NCBI RefSeq assembly: GCF_043290135.1
Contig: NC_134710.1
Span: forward strand, 316,508,116 to 316,572,115
Direction: 5' to 3'
From: Rhipicephalus microplus
Taxonomy: Eukaryota; Arthropoda; Arachnida; Ixodida; Ixodidae
Length of the DNA: 64,000 nucleotides
Below, piece by piece: positions 21,265 through 35,936 of the stretch. Below the pieces are notes generated by a model. That model did not search any database. It was not told where the DNA came from and saw only the letters and a list, made by a program, of their open reading frames with translations. A program made the translations under genes and the position numbers. Numbering within the stretch: the stretch's first letter is position 1; each line of letters opens with the position of its first letter.

Positions 21265-21470
21265 GGCATAATTCGAAGGTTGTGGGTTCGGATCCCACCG
21301 ACAGAAAGGATGATTTTTGTCCCTCTTTAATTCATTTCAGTGTACGTTATTGTTACTGCAGTACATGCAGTTAAAGACAACGACTAATGGGCGCTCTAAT
21401 TTTTCTGGTCTGATTATCTGTTCGGTGTTTATTTCTGTCTAACGAAGTAACGAGCCCCCCGAAAAAACTC
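21265..21470 (+). mobile_element. tRNA-like repeat, family 2, copy 2
   Basis: CATAATTCGAAGGTTGTGGG then TTCGGATCCCACC is followed by TTTAATTCATTTCAGTGTACG, AAGACAACGACTAATGGG, GGTCTGATTATCTG and TCTAACGAAGTAACGAGCC. It is co-linear with 19186-19440. GGGTTCGGATCCC fits a Pol III B box within a self-complementary arm like a tRNA T-stem. Confidence 0.55.
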
Positions 21471-21707
21471 GCCTTCCTCCCTTAACTGTTATGTGTACAT
21501 GTTTACTCGGTAAGGAGACGGAATTGCCTGGAGCCTGCGACTAATTCTCGATTTAGAGTATACAGTCGAGGCCTACGTAAACATGACATGATACGGCTTC
21601 TCTGTCAATCCTGCCGAATAAAAGCGTTAGTTGAGGCTCTGTCTTACAAAGTTGGACGTAGGTGGACTCGGAAAGCACACGCAATTGTCCTAGTGCAGGA
21701 CGGGTTG

Positions 21708-21918
21708 GACACGTTTTTGCGTCCCAAAGCCAACATATGATGAGAGACGCCGTAGTGGAGCGCTCCGCAAATTCCAACCGTCGGGAATTCTTTAACGTGC
21801 ACTGACAGAGGACTCTACCGTTTTACCTCCATCTAAATGCGACCGCCGCGGCCGTGAGATCGAACCTGCGACCGTCGAGTCAGCATCCGGGCACCCTAGC
21901 CACTGATACACTGAGGTG
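21708..21918 (-). mobile_element. Diverged SINE copy
   Basis: The blocks GCGTCCCAAAGCCAACATATG, GAGACGCCGTAGTGGAGCGC, TTCTTTAACGTGCACTGA, ATGCGACCGCCGCGGCCGTG, GATCGAACCTGCGACCGTCG and CCTAGCCACTGATACAC keep the family order. It shares the 'AAATGCGACCGCCG' body variant with the copy at 5028-5252, suggesting an older subfamily. Confidence 0.75.
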
Positions 21919-23798
21919 GACGGACACGTCCAGAGATCAGCCCGATTTATGTGTTTGGTAATACTGGCTGCATGCAGTTGGCGAGCCCAGTTGCCTCAGC
22001 TGCTCTGCCACCGTGGAGAGCTTGTCTTCGAATCAGGACGTGTTGATAGCCTGTCGTCGCGTCTTCAGAAGTGTGTTCTTCCTTGCAAGCTCGATGTTAG
22101 GCCGAGTACTGGTGCGCTCTGAGTTGTCGAGCATGCGTGTCACGTACCACCTCCGTTCTGTGTGATGGGCGTGTGTTTGTACGGACGACGCTTTCCTAAA
22201 CGGTTGTCTTGCCGAGGGGCCTGGAAAGACGCGAGAGCAGCGGCCAAGGCCCCAGGAAAGGAAGAGCTCACTGTACTTGCGAGTGGTTTCTCGCGTGGCT
22301 CCTTGATCGCGCTTATACAGGACCCCTTTGTCTCTGATTGCTCGCGTCAATGTTTTCTCTTTTTCTTTCACCTAGCTCGCGCCCTCTACGTGTTATAAGC
22401 GAGCGTGTCATGGCCAGCCGCCGCGCGCCAACAGCCTTCGGAAACCGGGAACTGGCACGGGGCAGCTGACCCCCCCCTCCCCCCTTCCCTCTTTTATGCG
22501 CGTTCCTGCATGAGTGGACTCCTTTGCATGCGGTGCGTGGTTTGTTGGACGCCTTGGTTTCGTCGTGAGCGACGACGTCGGTGCGCAGGTCCGTGATGAT
22601 CGGCCGGGGTCAGGCTGCTCGGTCTTCCCGCCGCACGTGTACTTACATGCGACACGAGCGAAATCGGCGTACAAATGAATCGCGCCCCGCGTGTTTCGAA
22701 ACGACCCGGAGCGGGCTCCTCCTGCCGTGTGCGGGCCGGGCTTTTCCTTTCCTTGTTTCATGCATACGCGGCGAAGCTTGTGCGGGGGACGTGTTGCCTC
22801 CATTCGTGGCTAAATCGGGGGCCGCCGCTGTCGACCCCTTTGGCCCCGGGGCCCATCACGAGCTCAACGAGCTGGTGACTCGGCGGGACAAAAGGAAGGG
22901 GCGCCGCGATCGGTGTCTTCGCGACCTTCAATCCTCATCGCGTCTTCGTGGCGTCAAACGAGGGCTTGTGTTCCACACTTCACGCGGTTTTCGGATGAAT
23001 GAACTGGTCGGCCGTGGCCGTGACGATGTTTTACGAGCGAAGGCAGCACGCCGAGAACATCCTCGAACCGCGGTGCGAAACGGCATGATACAAGAAAAAA
23101 GGAGTTCGTGCATATTTTATTCGTGCCGTTATTTCTTAAGAATGTCCCGTAATATTCGCGTCTACAGACATTTACACGTATTTGAAAAATTTTAGGCAAC
23201 AGAAGGCACTAATGTCTATTTATTAATCAATTTTTTATAATTTCGCCAGGGGCGAGTGCCAGATGTAGACAAATCGTTATGTGGATAAAGCGTAAATTTT
23301 CACGTCTTTCATTCATCACCCTCATCATTTGTTATCTCTGAAAGGTTCGTTTTATATGTAAAAAAGGGGGGGGGGATGTTTATATTACACAAAAGTCACA
23401 AAGAAAGAGGGCCAGACATTCAGCACAAAGGCATGAGAAAGTAGTCGATGGAGAAAATACAGCGATAATTATTACGTGTGAGAGAGATTATTAGTGTCCA
23501 ATAAGGCTTTTTTGAGAACTCGTGGGGTTCCCGTCCAAGTCAGAATTGGAGCCATTGTAAGCTATCTGCCTCTCACCTTGTCTTATACGCTGCCTCCGGG
23601 ATTGGCCCACCTTTGGCCTAGCAGTGATGTCACATATGGTGACGTCGCAAAAGTTTGCTATATCTGACGTCATGATGACGTCATATGGTGGCGCCACCAC
23701 GTGACGATCATCTTTTCCACCACTCGTGTTGACTTCGCCGACGTGGGAAGCCGGTCAATTTTCGCGTTTAGTTAGAGATATAAAACTAATAAGGATAA
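21919..23798. other. GC-rich block, no supported gene; CRE-like cluster at its right
   Basis: From about 22150 to 23070 the DNA is CpG-rich and open in several frames on both strands (for example plus 22581-23195 and minus 22408-22803). None shows a domain or plausible start. The block could be a promoter and first-exon region. At 23628-23690 there are TGACGTC/TGATGTCA-type palindromes, including TGACGTCATGATGACGTCA (23663-23681), resembling the cluster at 19630-19690. A G-run lies near 23367-23375. Confidence 0.4.
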
Positions 23799-24043
23799 TT
23801 GTTGGGGTTTAACGTCCCAAAACTATAGTATATGATTATGAGAGATGCCGTATATATAGTAGTGGAGGGCTCCGGAAATTTCTACCGCCTGAGGTTCTAT
23901 TCACATGCACCCAAATCTGAGCACACGGAACTGTACAACATTTTCGCCTCCATTGGAAATGTAGCCGCGGCAGCCGGTATTCGAACCCGCGACCTGCGGG
24001 TCAGCAGCCGAGTACCTTAGCCACTGGACCACCGCGGCGGGGC
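23799..24043 (-). mobile_element. SINE, near full length
   Basis: It runs from GGTTTAACGTCCCAAAACTA to CCACTGGACCACCGCGGCGG with a clean B-box complement (GTATTCGAACCCGCGACC). A TATATA insertion interrupts the GCCGTAGTGG block (GCCGTATATATAGTAGTGG). Confidence 0.85.
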
Positions 24044-24390
24044 AATGTCTGAGGGGAGCGTGCCGAGGACGGAGTAGAAGGTTGTTACGCAGGCGTGGGA
24101 CATTTTTTTTGGGGAGGGGGGGGGTGGGCTTGTGAAACAGTAGAGAAAGTGTGGGGCAGGATAACCAGTGCGGGAGGTTGAGAGTTATATTACAAAGTTA
24201 TGAATCCCTCAGCCCGATTATGTAGCGCCAATTCAGTAACGTTGATGAGTACTCCAAATCGTTGGCGCATATTCGACTTTAGCGCGGTCGGGCCTTTCAT
24301 ATAGGAAAGTTTTCGAACATAAGCAGGTAACATTCAAAGCACTTGACATGAAACATATTTATTTTTGAACATTCAACGGTGGTATATATA
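24044..24390. other. No gene seen
   Basis: A G-rich run (about 24110-24127) and otherwise ordinary DNA. Confidence 0.5.
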
Positions 24391-24480
24391 CAGTTTGTTT
24401 CAAGAAATGTGTCCGATATTCTTTGGAAATCACAGTTAACGGAGGTATCTGCGTGCTACTTGCGGCGTTACCTTTCCGGT
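24391..24480 (-). repeat. Dispersed repeat 'GGACACATTTCTTGAAA', copy 1
   Basis: GTTTCAAGAAATGTGTCCGA is the reverse complement of the GGACACATTTCTTGAAAC block at 32730-32749, and a diverged version recurs near 61003-61019. Three copies in different contexts indicate an interspersed repeat of unknown class. Confidence 0.45.
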
Positions 24481-25804
<1,324 letters not shown>

Positions 25805-26097
25805 TTACACTCTTAAAAAAAAAGAGGAGAAATCTAGTATTTGGAGATCGAGTGTTTCGATCTGCTACACAACAATAATCGTCATCTGACTTGCCCGCGT
25901 TTCCTTTTTTTGAAAACCCGGCGCTGGCCACTTTCCTATATCAAGAATGCCATGTCACACTGATAACGCGCGCGCTGTTCGCGACCGCGATCTACTGGAA
26001 CCCTGGTGGTAGCGCGAGGAAAGTACTCGAAGTAGATGACGATCATTGTTGTGTAGCATAAACACTCCCCAAATACTCAATTTTTTTAGAGTGCGTG
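25805..26097. mobile_element. Fold-back element with inverted arms of roughly 65-85 bp
   Basis: Left-arm blocks ACACTCTTAAAAAAAAAG, TAGTATTTGGAGATCGAGTG and GCTACACAACAATAATCGTC are mirrored at the right end by GACGATCATTGTTGTGTAGC, ACACTCCCCAAATACTCAAT and TTTTTTTAGAGTGCGTGG. The arms are imperfect, with small indels, and the spacer is about 100 bp. Arm lengths are judged by eye. No coding capacity is present. Confidence 0.7.
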
Positions 26098-26699
26098 GTG
26101 GTTGACAACGCATTCGGTTGACAGGTTGTTCTTCCTTGTAATGCACAACCTATACTCCCGGAATTCGATCGACAGTCTGGCTATTCCTATAGGAACTTCC
26201 ATCAGGCAGGTATTAACTCGAAATTATGGGAAACTGTATGTTGCGTGGTAGGTAAAGAGAACAAAAGATATCATTGAGCAACTGCCACCTTCATTGTTTG
26301 CTAAGTGATTGGACGAAAAATGTGTCGCTCTACTGCCTCTTTAGTGAATCATCTTTGTAGCAGAAATTCTTTGTGATTTCGCTTGAAACTTTTTGTCATG
26401 CAGTGGTTAAATGACATCTGTATCATTGCTACATCGCAATAAAAATTATCAGCGCAGTGTTGAGAGCCAAGACTACACTTGTTCGCAGTAGAGAGCAAGT
26501 GCACGTATTAGTATTTAAAGCGTATTTGTAGAGATTGAAATGGTCGAATTGAGGATGTATGCGTGAGTATATCACCGGTGCTTTGTTATACGGTAAAAAA
26601 CGTTTATGCCAATGGAAACCAAACGGAGCCACACTTTAAGTCGGCCACTAGAGGTGGCCGACTCAAAGCGTGGGTTAATTGGAGGCATATAGTTTACTA
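26098..26699. other. No gene seen
   Basis: A short palindrome, GGCCACTAGAGGTGGCC (26643-26659), is the only structure noticed. Confidence 0.5.
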
Positions 26700-27110
26700 A
26701 ATATACACTAGAGCAAACTCTGGTGCTAGTGACTCGCTCGCTGGATTTCGTGCCGACCTGTTGTGCCCCCGCGATCTCCGACGACAGCGCAGCTCTGGCC
26801 GACTGGCTCGCCCTACGCCATCTCCTGACGCCGACAAGAGCTCTCGCTGCGTGGTGCCCCGTCCTCGGACTCCTGCGACCGTGTCCATCTTTGCTATTTT
26901 CTCCTTACTTCAATATGTGGTTGTCCCTGCCCCTCTCTCTATCTCTATACCTTTATTTCCTCCCTATCCTTTTAATCCCTCTTTACCCCCATTCCTCGTG
27001 AGCTACTGTAGAGGTGTCCTCCCCCTGAGAGACAGTTACGGGGCTCACTTTTATCTCCTTTTCATTTAAGAAACACTTCCCCCTAGTGCTAGTCTCTATG
27101 GGAGTTGTAA
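26700..27110 (+). mobile_element. Possible LINE 3' end or pyrimidine-rich repeat
   Basis: A C/T-rich tract (about 26930-26998) is followed by GTGAGCTACTGTAGAGGTGT and GAGAGACAGTTACGGGGCTC. GTGCTAGT occurs at both edges (26722-26729 and about 27087-27094), compatible with a short target duplication. The layout suggests the 3' untranslated end of a 5'-truncated LINE, but there is no coding region to confirm it. Confidence 0.3.
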
Positions 27111-29009
27111 CGCACGGTGGTTCAGAGAGCATTGGAATGATGGGTAGTATACGGATTTGTCTAATCTTCGTACTTCTGGCTCCGTGTGTGTTCGTGTGGC
27201 TTGGGGCTGTTTTATCACGAAACAAAAATAAGCAAATGTTCAGCGGTTGCGCTTCACCAGCTTATTCTTTTAGGCTTACCATTTCAAATCGGGTCACGGA
27301 GTTCAAAGGGGTTCGTTAATTTCTTCAAAACCGAAACAGACCAATAAACGAAGCCACAAGTGTGATTCGCCATCGCAAGTACGAAGACTAAGCAAATCCG
27401 TGTACTACCCATCATACCCATGGTCGCTGAACGATCGCAGTGCCAGAGTCTCCTCTAGTTAATTTTGGGAAACTCTCTCATTGGGGCTATCTGGAGGAGG
27501 CTTTTCGCTTCTCGTGAAACTAGGAGACAAGCTGGCGATAAGTTGTATGCATAGTGTGCGTACTACATATTCGATGGCACAGCGTCACACGGGAATTAGC
27601 AGGTTTTTGGCCGCGCATGATTCCGATTGGGATCATTCAGTAAATAGGGCATTCTCCGATGTCGATGAGCAGCCTATACAGAAATGCTGTAATTGAGCTT
27701 TAGCTAGTTGCGCCTGTTATCGCATGCAGACTTTTCGTTGGGCAGCCAGTTCACCCAGTTCGCGGAGTGAATCCGCGGAGTGCCTCTGTAATCCCTCCCC
27801 GCCCTCACGCGATCACGGACCGTGGCACCGTGAAAGCCGCGTGGTGGCTCTCGTAACAGGTTATTTTGCTCTGCTCCCGTTTTCTCCGCGACGCATTCAC
27901 GCGTGACGTCTCGTGAGACTTCCACTTTCTGCCGGTATTTTCGAACGGCCCCCCAAGTATCGGCGAAGCTTCAGCCGAAGAAGGTCGTGAGAGTCCGTAT
28001 GGGAGCGCATGCGTGCGGCGAGTCGATGGATCCGCCACCGCCTCGGACCGATGCGCGCGTGTATATGCGTATATATAACGGGCCTGTTTTGCGTACAGCA
28101 GAAGAAGCTTCCGGTATACGCGCGGAGGTAATTGCTTCCGTGTGCTCGGTTGTCTTCCTCGAGTGTCCCCTCTCCTCCGATCGTGTGCCGCGAGATTGGC
28201 CAGGTTCCTTGACCCCCTTGCGGGCGAGCGAGCGCGAAAGCGTTCGACGTCTGGCTGACAGCGTTGTCTTCCGACGTGATGGCCGCCTGAGACGTCGTGC
28301 GGATGGAGAAGCCTAGTAAAAAAAAGAAAATTGGAAAAGAACAGGAAGAAAGTAACGAGGCCGCGACGATGGGCGTGTGCTGGCAACGGAGGCCAGTAGC
28401 TGCTTGCGCCTTGGGGCCGGCCGCGAGAAGCGCGATAATGATTGAGCTGCGGTTAATCGACGCCGGCGGTGCGCGAAGCGCGCGCGTCGATGCCTGTGAC
28501 CCTTCTCTCCCGCTTTGTTGCGCTACTGTTTGGTCAGGTTACTGTGAATTAGAATTCGGGCTACTGCTGTGGTCGAGACGCGGGTCCGCCCGTTTGCTTT
28601 TCTTCCGGCATAGAGCTAGCTCCCTCGCGCCCGCCCCTGTATCGAGAGTGCTCAGGCGGAGATTGAGATTTCGCGGTGAGACGAGGGCTCGATAATGACC
28701 TGGGCGGATGTATGACGCCAGCGGTCGGGATCGTATGCGCGCCGTGGCATAAAATGATCGTCGGAAATAGTCGACTGAGACATGCGAGTTCTGTCCTTTC
28801 GTTTGTGTCAAATGCTATTCAAAACTCCTGTCGTCTCGTTAAGTACAATATTTACGATCCCCCTTTTCCCTTTTCTTTTTGCTTTGAATCGACCTTGTTG
28901 AACTATTTGGCTATGCAATATGGCACTGGGGCTTCAAAGTTGTCGCCCGCTAAATACGTATAAATTATAAATATGCATATTGAAACGTTCATCTGAAAAA
29001 AAAAAAAGT
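27111..29009. other. GC-rich block (about 27770-28700) without supported gene
   Basis: CpG-rich DNA gives overlapping frames of 130-190 codons on both strands, none with a recognisable domain. An ATG at 28303 begins MEKPSKKKKIGKEQEESNEA, a lysine/glutamate-rich N-terminus in a GC-rich context, but the frame soon runs into low-complexity sequence and no splice site was convincing. The block may be a promoter/first-exon region; no gene is claimed. Confidence 0.35.
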
Positions 29010-29065
29010 GAATTGATTGATATGTGGGGTTTAACGCCCCAAAACCATCGTATAAATGTGAAATA
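29010..29065 (-). mobile_element. Extremely short SINE 3' fragment
   Basis: Only the tail and the first body block are present: AATTGATTGATATGTGGGG and TTTAACGCCCCAAAACCATC. It is a severely 5'-truncated insertion. Confidence 0.7.
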
Positions 29066-29723
29066 AGCTGTGGCCACTTTAGAGGCGTGCAAGAGCGCAT
29101 GCTGATGATTCGGTAATCCTCTATCGTGTGCTCACGGTGTATCCGAGGAAAACAGAATCTGAGCTGATCCACACTCTTTGCCCCTTCAGCAAGGATCGGC
29201 TCCACTATACGCACTCCTCGAACTGTTGAAGTAGGCATCGCCATTACGGCGGCTTCTATATACGGTAGAAGCCGCTTCATTATTCGCTAGTTCACTCAGG
29301 AACACAACGTCTTCAGTTCGTTTTAGGCAGATTTGTTCTGCATTGCGGGCATCCTTGTAGAGTGTATACTGAGTGAACTGTACAGTTGTACTACATGCAC
29401 GTCCAATAAAAGTGGACCTAGAAGGTTATATTTGGCGAAGAGATCTCGAATAATTTTCTGGCTCGCGTAAGATGAACTCGGCCGTGCAGATGTACCCTTT
29501 TTCTATACCAGACATTGTCCGTGAAGCGAAATTTTATTGTTGTGGGTTTACACAACCGTAGCCATTTGCAGAGTTAGTTGTTCTTATGGACTCCCTTTCC
29601 TGCCTCCATTCCGGCTAACTTTCTTTTCAATACCCTTACATGTAACGTCTGAAAATTTAGGCTCGAGATGGAAACGATATAGGTGGTCAGTGATGAAAAC
29701 ACTAGGGCTTTGCAATCTGCCTC
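29066..29723. other. No gene seen
   Basis: Short chance frames only. Confidence 0.5.
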
Positions 29724-29734
29724 TGCTGCATAAG

Positions 29735-29980
29735 ATTGATTGATTGATTGATATGTGCGGTTTAACGTCCCAAAACCACGACATGGTTATGAGAGACGCC
29801 GTAGTCCTCCGGAAATTTCGACCACCTGGGGTTCTTTAACATGCACCCAAATCTGAGCACACGGGCTATACAGCAGTTCCGCCTCCATCGGAAATGCAGC
29901 CGCCGCAGCCGGGATTCGAACCCGCCACGTGCGGCTCAGCAGCCGAGTACCTTAGCTACTAGACCACCGCGGCGGGGCTT
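29735..29980 (-). mobile_element. SINE, full length, with target duplication
   Basis: The tail ATTGATTGATTGATATG is on the left and the tRNA head (CTACTAGACCACCGCGGCGG) on the right. TGCTGCATAAG (29724-29734) and TGCGGCATAAG (29981-29991) flank it with one mismatch. A short deletion shortens GTAGTGGAGGGCTCCGG to GTAGTCCTCCGG. Confidence 0.9.
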
Positions 29981-29991
29981 TGCGGCATAAG

Positions 29992-30178
29992 AGAAGCTTT
30001 CCATCATCTGGCCGACATTTAGAGAAGACATCTTTAAAGAAAACTATTCGTGTAAGAGCGGATGTCTCTGAATCGGTGTATGCCCCGCCATCTAACGTCG
30101 GCACGTGCTGTATTCTGGCGATGAGTTACTATCGGAATGACCGCATAACTCGCTTATCGGCTCGTTTTTGTAGTTCTG
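29992..30178. other. No gene seen
   Basis: Nothing recognised. Confidence 0.5.
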
Positions 30179-32599
<2,421 letters not shown>

Positions 32600-32770
32600 T
32601 ATTTAACTTTCTTAATCGCCGTCCTAAGTGATGTCTTCAATCATCTTACCATGCAAGCCGCTGCAGGAAAAGCAATTGGGAAGACAGTGAGCAAATATCA
32701 CATTTTCCCGATTTTCTGAGGATGTTGGACACATTTCTTGAAACACCCAGCATATATAGATAGTGCTATT
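32600..32770 (+). repeat. Dispersed repeat 'GGACACATTTCTTGAAA', copy 2
   Basis: Blocks GCCGCTGCAGGAAAAGCAAT, ACAGTGAGCAAATATCACAT, TTCTGAGGATGTTGGACACA and TTTCTTGAAACACCC match 60930-61030 in the same order (GCCGCCGCAGAAAAAAGTAA, GCAGCGAGCAGATATCAC, TTTGAGGATTTTCGGACACA). The reverse-complement core is at 24391-24480. Confidence 0.55.
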
Positions 32771-32937
32771 TATGCACGCGCCGTTGAGCTTCGGCATTAC
32801 TATCAATGAAGAGATATCGTAGGATAGTGTCCTCTATATACAGCGCGTTTTAATCTCCACAAACGTTCTTTCTTATCGCTTAGAATCCGGGTTTATACTC
32901 CCTTCATGGGAGAGGGGGGTAGGGGGGCGCTCATGAA

Positions 32938-32938
<1 letters not shown>
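32771..32938. other. No gene seen
   Basis: G-rich run just before the microsatellite. Confidence 0.5.

Positions 32939-33011
<73 letters not shown>
32939..33011. repeat. (TA)n microsatellite, about 36 units
   Basis: Uninterrupted TA dinucleotides. Confidence 0.99.
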
Positions 33012-33014
<3 letters not shown>

Positions 33015-33364
33015 CTCGCTCATAACGATGATGGTTGTGGTGACATATTGCTTGTAAGAATGAGAAGTAGCTGCACCGTAAACTTGTGTATGTTTTCAAG
33101 GGTGAAGTAACCCGCTTACGGCAATGCATTCTGGCTGCTCGGTATCTGTGCCGAAAGGTAACGAAACGTGAAATGCTTGAAGATAGAGAAGAAACCGAAA
33201 AATTCAAGCTGCTGAAACCCCGCCTACAACTCTAACGTACGTGCCACAGTGCCACAGTGCCTCTGCGTTCTCACGGTATGCTTACTTCACCGCAAAGTGG
33301 TACAGCACTGCAGCATAGCTAACTTTAAAAATCCACTGCGGCATGGCAACGTTGGTGGCTTCTG
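33012..33364. other. No gene seen
   Basis: A GTGCCACA tandem duplication (33241-33257) is the only feature noticed. Confidence 0.5.
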
Positions 33365-33480
33365 TTAACATAGGCGTATCAGCCGGGGGGGGGGGGGCAA
33401 GGGGGGCTCGAACCCCCCTACTTAGAGAGGTTGGGGGGGGGGGGGCTTAGCCCCCGCTCTTTTAACAGTGGTCACTGTCG
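33365..33480. repeat. G-rich repeat with two G-runs and G/C hairpins
   Basis: Two runs of about 13 G (33385-33397 and 33433-33445) each lie next to a self-complementary block: GGGGGGCTCGAACCCCCC (33401-33418) and the GGGGGCTTAGCCCCC type at 33441-33455. TAGGCGTATCAGCC precedes the first run. This resembles the G-rich ends of widespread MITE-like repeats, and the DNA could form quadruplexes. Confidence 0.5.
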
Positions 33481-33889
33481 GCTGCACGGAACCCAACAAC
33501 TAAGGCGAAGTATTTCTTCACCTCAGTAGTCACTCAATTATATTGTCACGAGGAAATGAAGACCTTGCCTAAAGCTGTTTTAATATAGTAAAAATTTTCC
33601 GAAATTTTGGCTGTGATAATTTTCCTTCAAGGCTTCCTGAGGTGAGATACTGAAGGTATACAACTGATGTTAACCAGACATGGCGTGCATCTGTATAGTA
33701 GTTGTACATATGGAATGTTGATCTCCTTGTTATAAATTTAGACAGCTAGAATTGTAACCGTAATCACTTTGCACCGACTTGATGTCTGCACAGTACCTTT
33801 ATCAAAGCAGATTCAATATGAAATGCTGCTTAAAACTGACTACGTGTCCCTTTTTACGCTATTGAACAAGCGCTGTGCACATGAAAGAA
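33481..33889. other. No gene seen
   Basis: AT-rich DNA leading to the TA tract at 33891-33916. Confidence 0.5.
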
Positions 33890-33890
33890 A

Positions 33891-33916
33891 TATATATATA
33901 TATATATATATATATA
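33891..33916. repeat. Short (TA)n tract at the edge of the outer LTR element
   Basis: About 13 TA units abut the outer 5' LTR. Its partner tract is at 41647-41731 on the other side of the element. Confidence 0.95.
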
Positions 33917-34025
33917 TGACGTAAGAAGGTAGCGACGGTTGGTAGAAGCAGAGGAGGAAGAAGTGACAGTAGAATAAACATGGCGTATGAGCCAGACCAC
34001 GTCACCCATTCATCATAGCGTCACA
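33915..34025 (+). repeat. Outer element 5' LTR (111 bp)
   Basis: It begins TATGACGTAAGAAGG and ends CATAGCGTCACA. The 3' copy begins TGTGACG, so TG...CA ends with 7-bp inverted repeats TGTGACG/CGTCACA are expected. Here the second base is A, possibly mutated or converted by the adjacent TA microsatellite. AATAAA occurs at 33973-33978 (GTAGAATAAACATGG). Confidence 0.85.
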
Positions 34026-34516
34026 CGAGTCGACAGGATGAAGACCTCCCAGCCACTTCATCAGTGTCTCATCATCGACGCAGTTCTCCACAAGACGCCC
34101 TGACCATACATCGACTACGGAATCATCTCCTGGTCGCACACAGTGACCATCACCATGCCAGAATCATCGACTGCCCTTCCCATTCCCAAGTACACCGGAG
34201 CAGTGGACGATGGACCTGTACAGGACTGGTTCGACCTGTTCGAGCTCCACGCAACGGCTGCATCATGGTCGGAACGGGAGATGATCATCAACTTTACCGA
34301 CTACATCTCCGGTGAGGCTTTCAAATTCTACCTCACCCACATATTTCAAAACGACGAGTCGTGGGAAAAGATCAAAAAAGAAATGATCGTTTGGTTTAAA
34401 CAATACAGTGACGACTACGACGAAGATTCGCTTATAACCCACCCTCCACAGACAACCGCGCTCAGTCGTCACAGTCAAAAGCAGTCCTCAAGCATTCGAA
34501 CGCCCAGAATGAATAG

Positions 34517-34521
34517 ACCAC
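34517..34521. repeat. Left target-site duplication ACCAC
   Basis: ACCAC directly precedes the inner 5' LTR and is repeated at 39722-39726. One copy belongs to the outer element's Gag-like frame. Confidence 0.93.
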
Positions 34522-35725
34522 TGTCACAGAACGAGCGCTAAACAAGAGCGCGCCGCCAAATCCTTGCGACAACGGGCGGCCGAAACGCCGCGAGGTAAAA
34601 AGAAAAAAAAAAGAAAGCAAACATCCAGGGCTCCCGGGCGCGCGCTCTCCCCGCAGAAGCACGGCTTCGCAGACGATCCTCCTCACCCCACATCGGCGGC
34701 CCAGCAAGGCCGCGATTTTTCTAGAACGAAGGAGGCGGGGTCAGACCGAGTGAATCATCCTCCGGAGAGGGCAGTCGAACCGTCTCGCACCTCTCCCCAG
34801 CTTTCGCTGCGTATCGCGCCGACGAAATGACGAGAAGCGTCTGGAATGTCGCGCGCAAGGTATTTAATCGAGCGGCCGAGACGAGAAAGCAGGAGGAGAC
34901 GGAAGTTAACGCCAGAGCGCGTAGGGATTCCGCCGTGGAGTCGGCGAAGGTTCTGCCCGTAGTGACAGGACAGGAGGAGACGGAAGTGAGCGCCAGAGTG
35001 CGTAGAGATTCCGCCGTGTAGTCGGCGAAGTTTTTGGTCCGTAGGGACGGCTCGAGCTACAGGCAAGAGCGTGAGTTTACCGCTATCGAGCGAAGACGCG
35101 GGCAACAGCTGCGTGTGTGAAGCCGACGGTTTTCCGGCGAAGAAGTTGAAGTTTGAAGAGTGGCCAATTGAAGACGGGAGTTTTCCTGGAAGAGAAACTC
35201 CGGCGAGGTTTCCTGGAAGAGAAACTTCGAGGGCTGCGGAACGACAACAACGCTGGACTTTGAGTGAGTGATTCTCGGAAGAGTATCATCTCGACTTTGG
35301 TTCCAAGAACTTTGGACTGAATAGGTTTTCTATCTCTTTAGTCTTTAAGTGTCTTGGTTGTTCAATGCATGCGACTGCATCGTAGTTCGTATTGTTGTCT
35401 GTGTCCGTTGTTTTGAGTGTGGCTGATTGTATTGTGTAGTACGTTGATTGATTGGTTTGATTGGTGACATATTGTATGCAACTATTGTGGAGAGGGCATT
35501 TTTGTGTATTGTTTCTGATCTGCCATTATTGAGAATATAATTTTGTTTGTTTATCAACTCTCGGCTCTGACTTGTTCTTTGGACCACAGCCGGCGTCCGC
35601 TGGCGCACCAATAAGGACCACTCTTAAATTGTCCACGCTTTCGTGGTGCGGTTCGGGGGGCCGATACTTCGGCTCTTAGAATTAGCCCGGCGATTGCCTC
35701 CCTAATAAACGGGACAGGTGTGACA
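34522..35725 (+). repeat. Inner element 5' LTR (1204 bp)
   Basis: It starts TGTCACAGAACGAGCGC and ends GGGACAGGTGTGACA. TATTTAA near 34860 could serve as a TATA-like element and AATAAA lies at 35704-35709. Small frames inside (for example 35071-35271, with FPGRET twice) are not considered genes. An 81-bp direct repeat occupies 34891-35047. Confidence 0.93.
34891..35047 (+). repeat. Two 81-bp-period repeats inside the LTR
   Basis: AGGAGGAGACGGAAGT begins at 34891 and again at 34972. Each is followed by a GCCAGAG(C/T)GCGTAG block, ATTCCGCCGTG and AGTCGGCGAAG. The units differ by several substitutions. The same pair occurs in the 3' LTR. Repeats of this kind in LTRs are often enhancers; here that is only a guess. 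Confidence 0.85.
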
Positions 35726-35732
35726 ATCAATC

Positions 35733-35752
35733 TGGCGTCCGCGAAACAGGAC
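35733..35752 (+). other. Probable primer-binding site
   Basis: TGGCGTCCGCGAAACAGGAC begins seven bases after the 5' LTR. It starts with TGG, complementary to the CCA end of a tRNA. The tRNA was not identified. Confidence 0.5.
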
Positions 35753-35936
35753 CTTTTGGTGCACAGTGTGTCCGAAGTAGTGAGAAAGAGCCTCGAGTTG
35801 TTGATGGTGCTATCGGAACGATTTTGTGTGTTGTTCAGTGTTCTCGTTAACGAGTGCAGGGGAGTGTTCCGATAGACTGATTTAGGCAGATACTTTTTGC
35901 ACGCGGCAAGGTTTTATTTGCGAGTTGCGAGACACA

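Noticed and set aside
22581..23195. 204-codon frame in GC-rich DNA
   Set aside because: Composition-driven; no recognisable motif, and competing frames occupy the other strand.
34564..35611. Several frames repeated at 38560-39607
   Set aside because: They are inside the two LTRs, duplicated only because the LTRs are, and contain no known domain.
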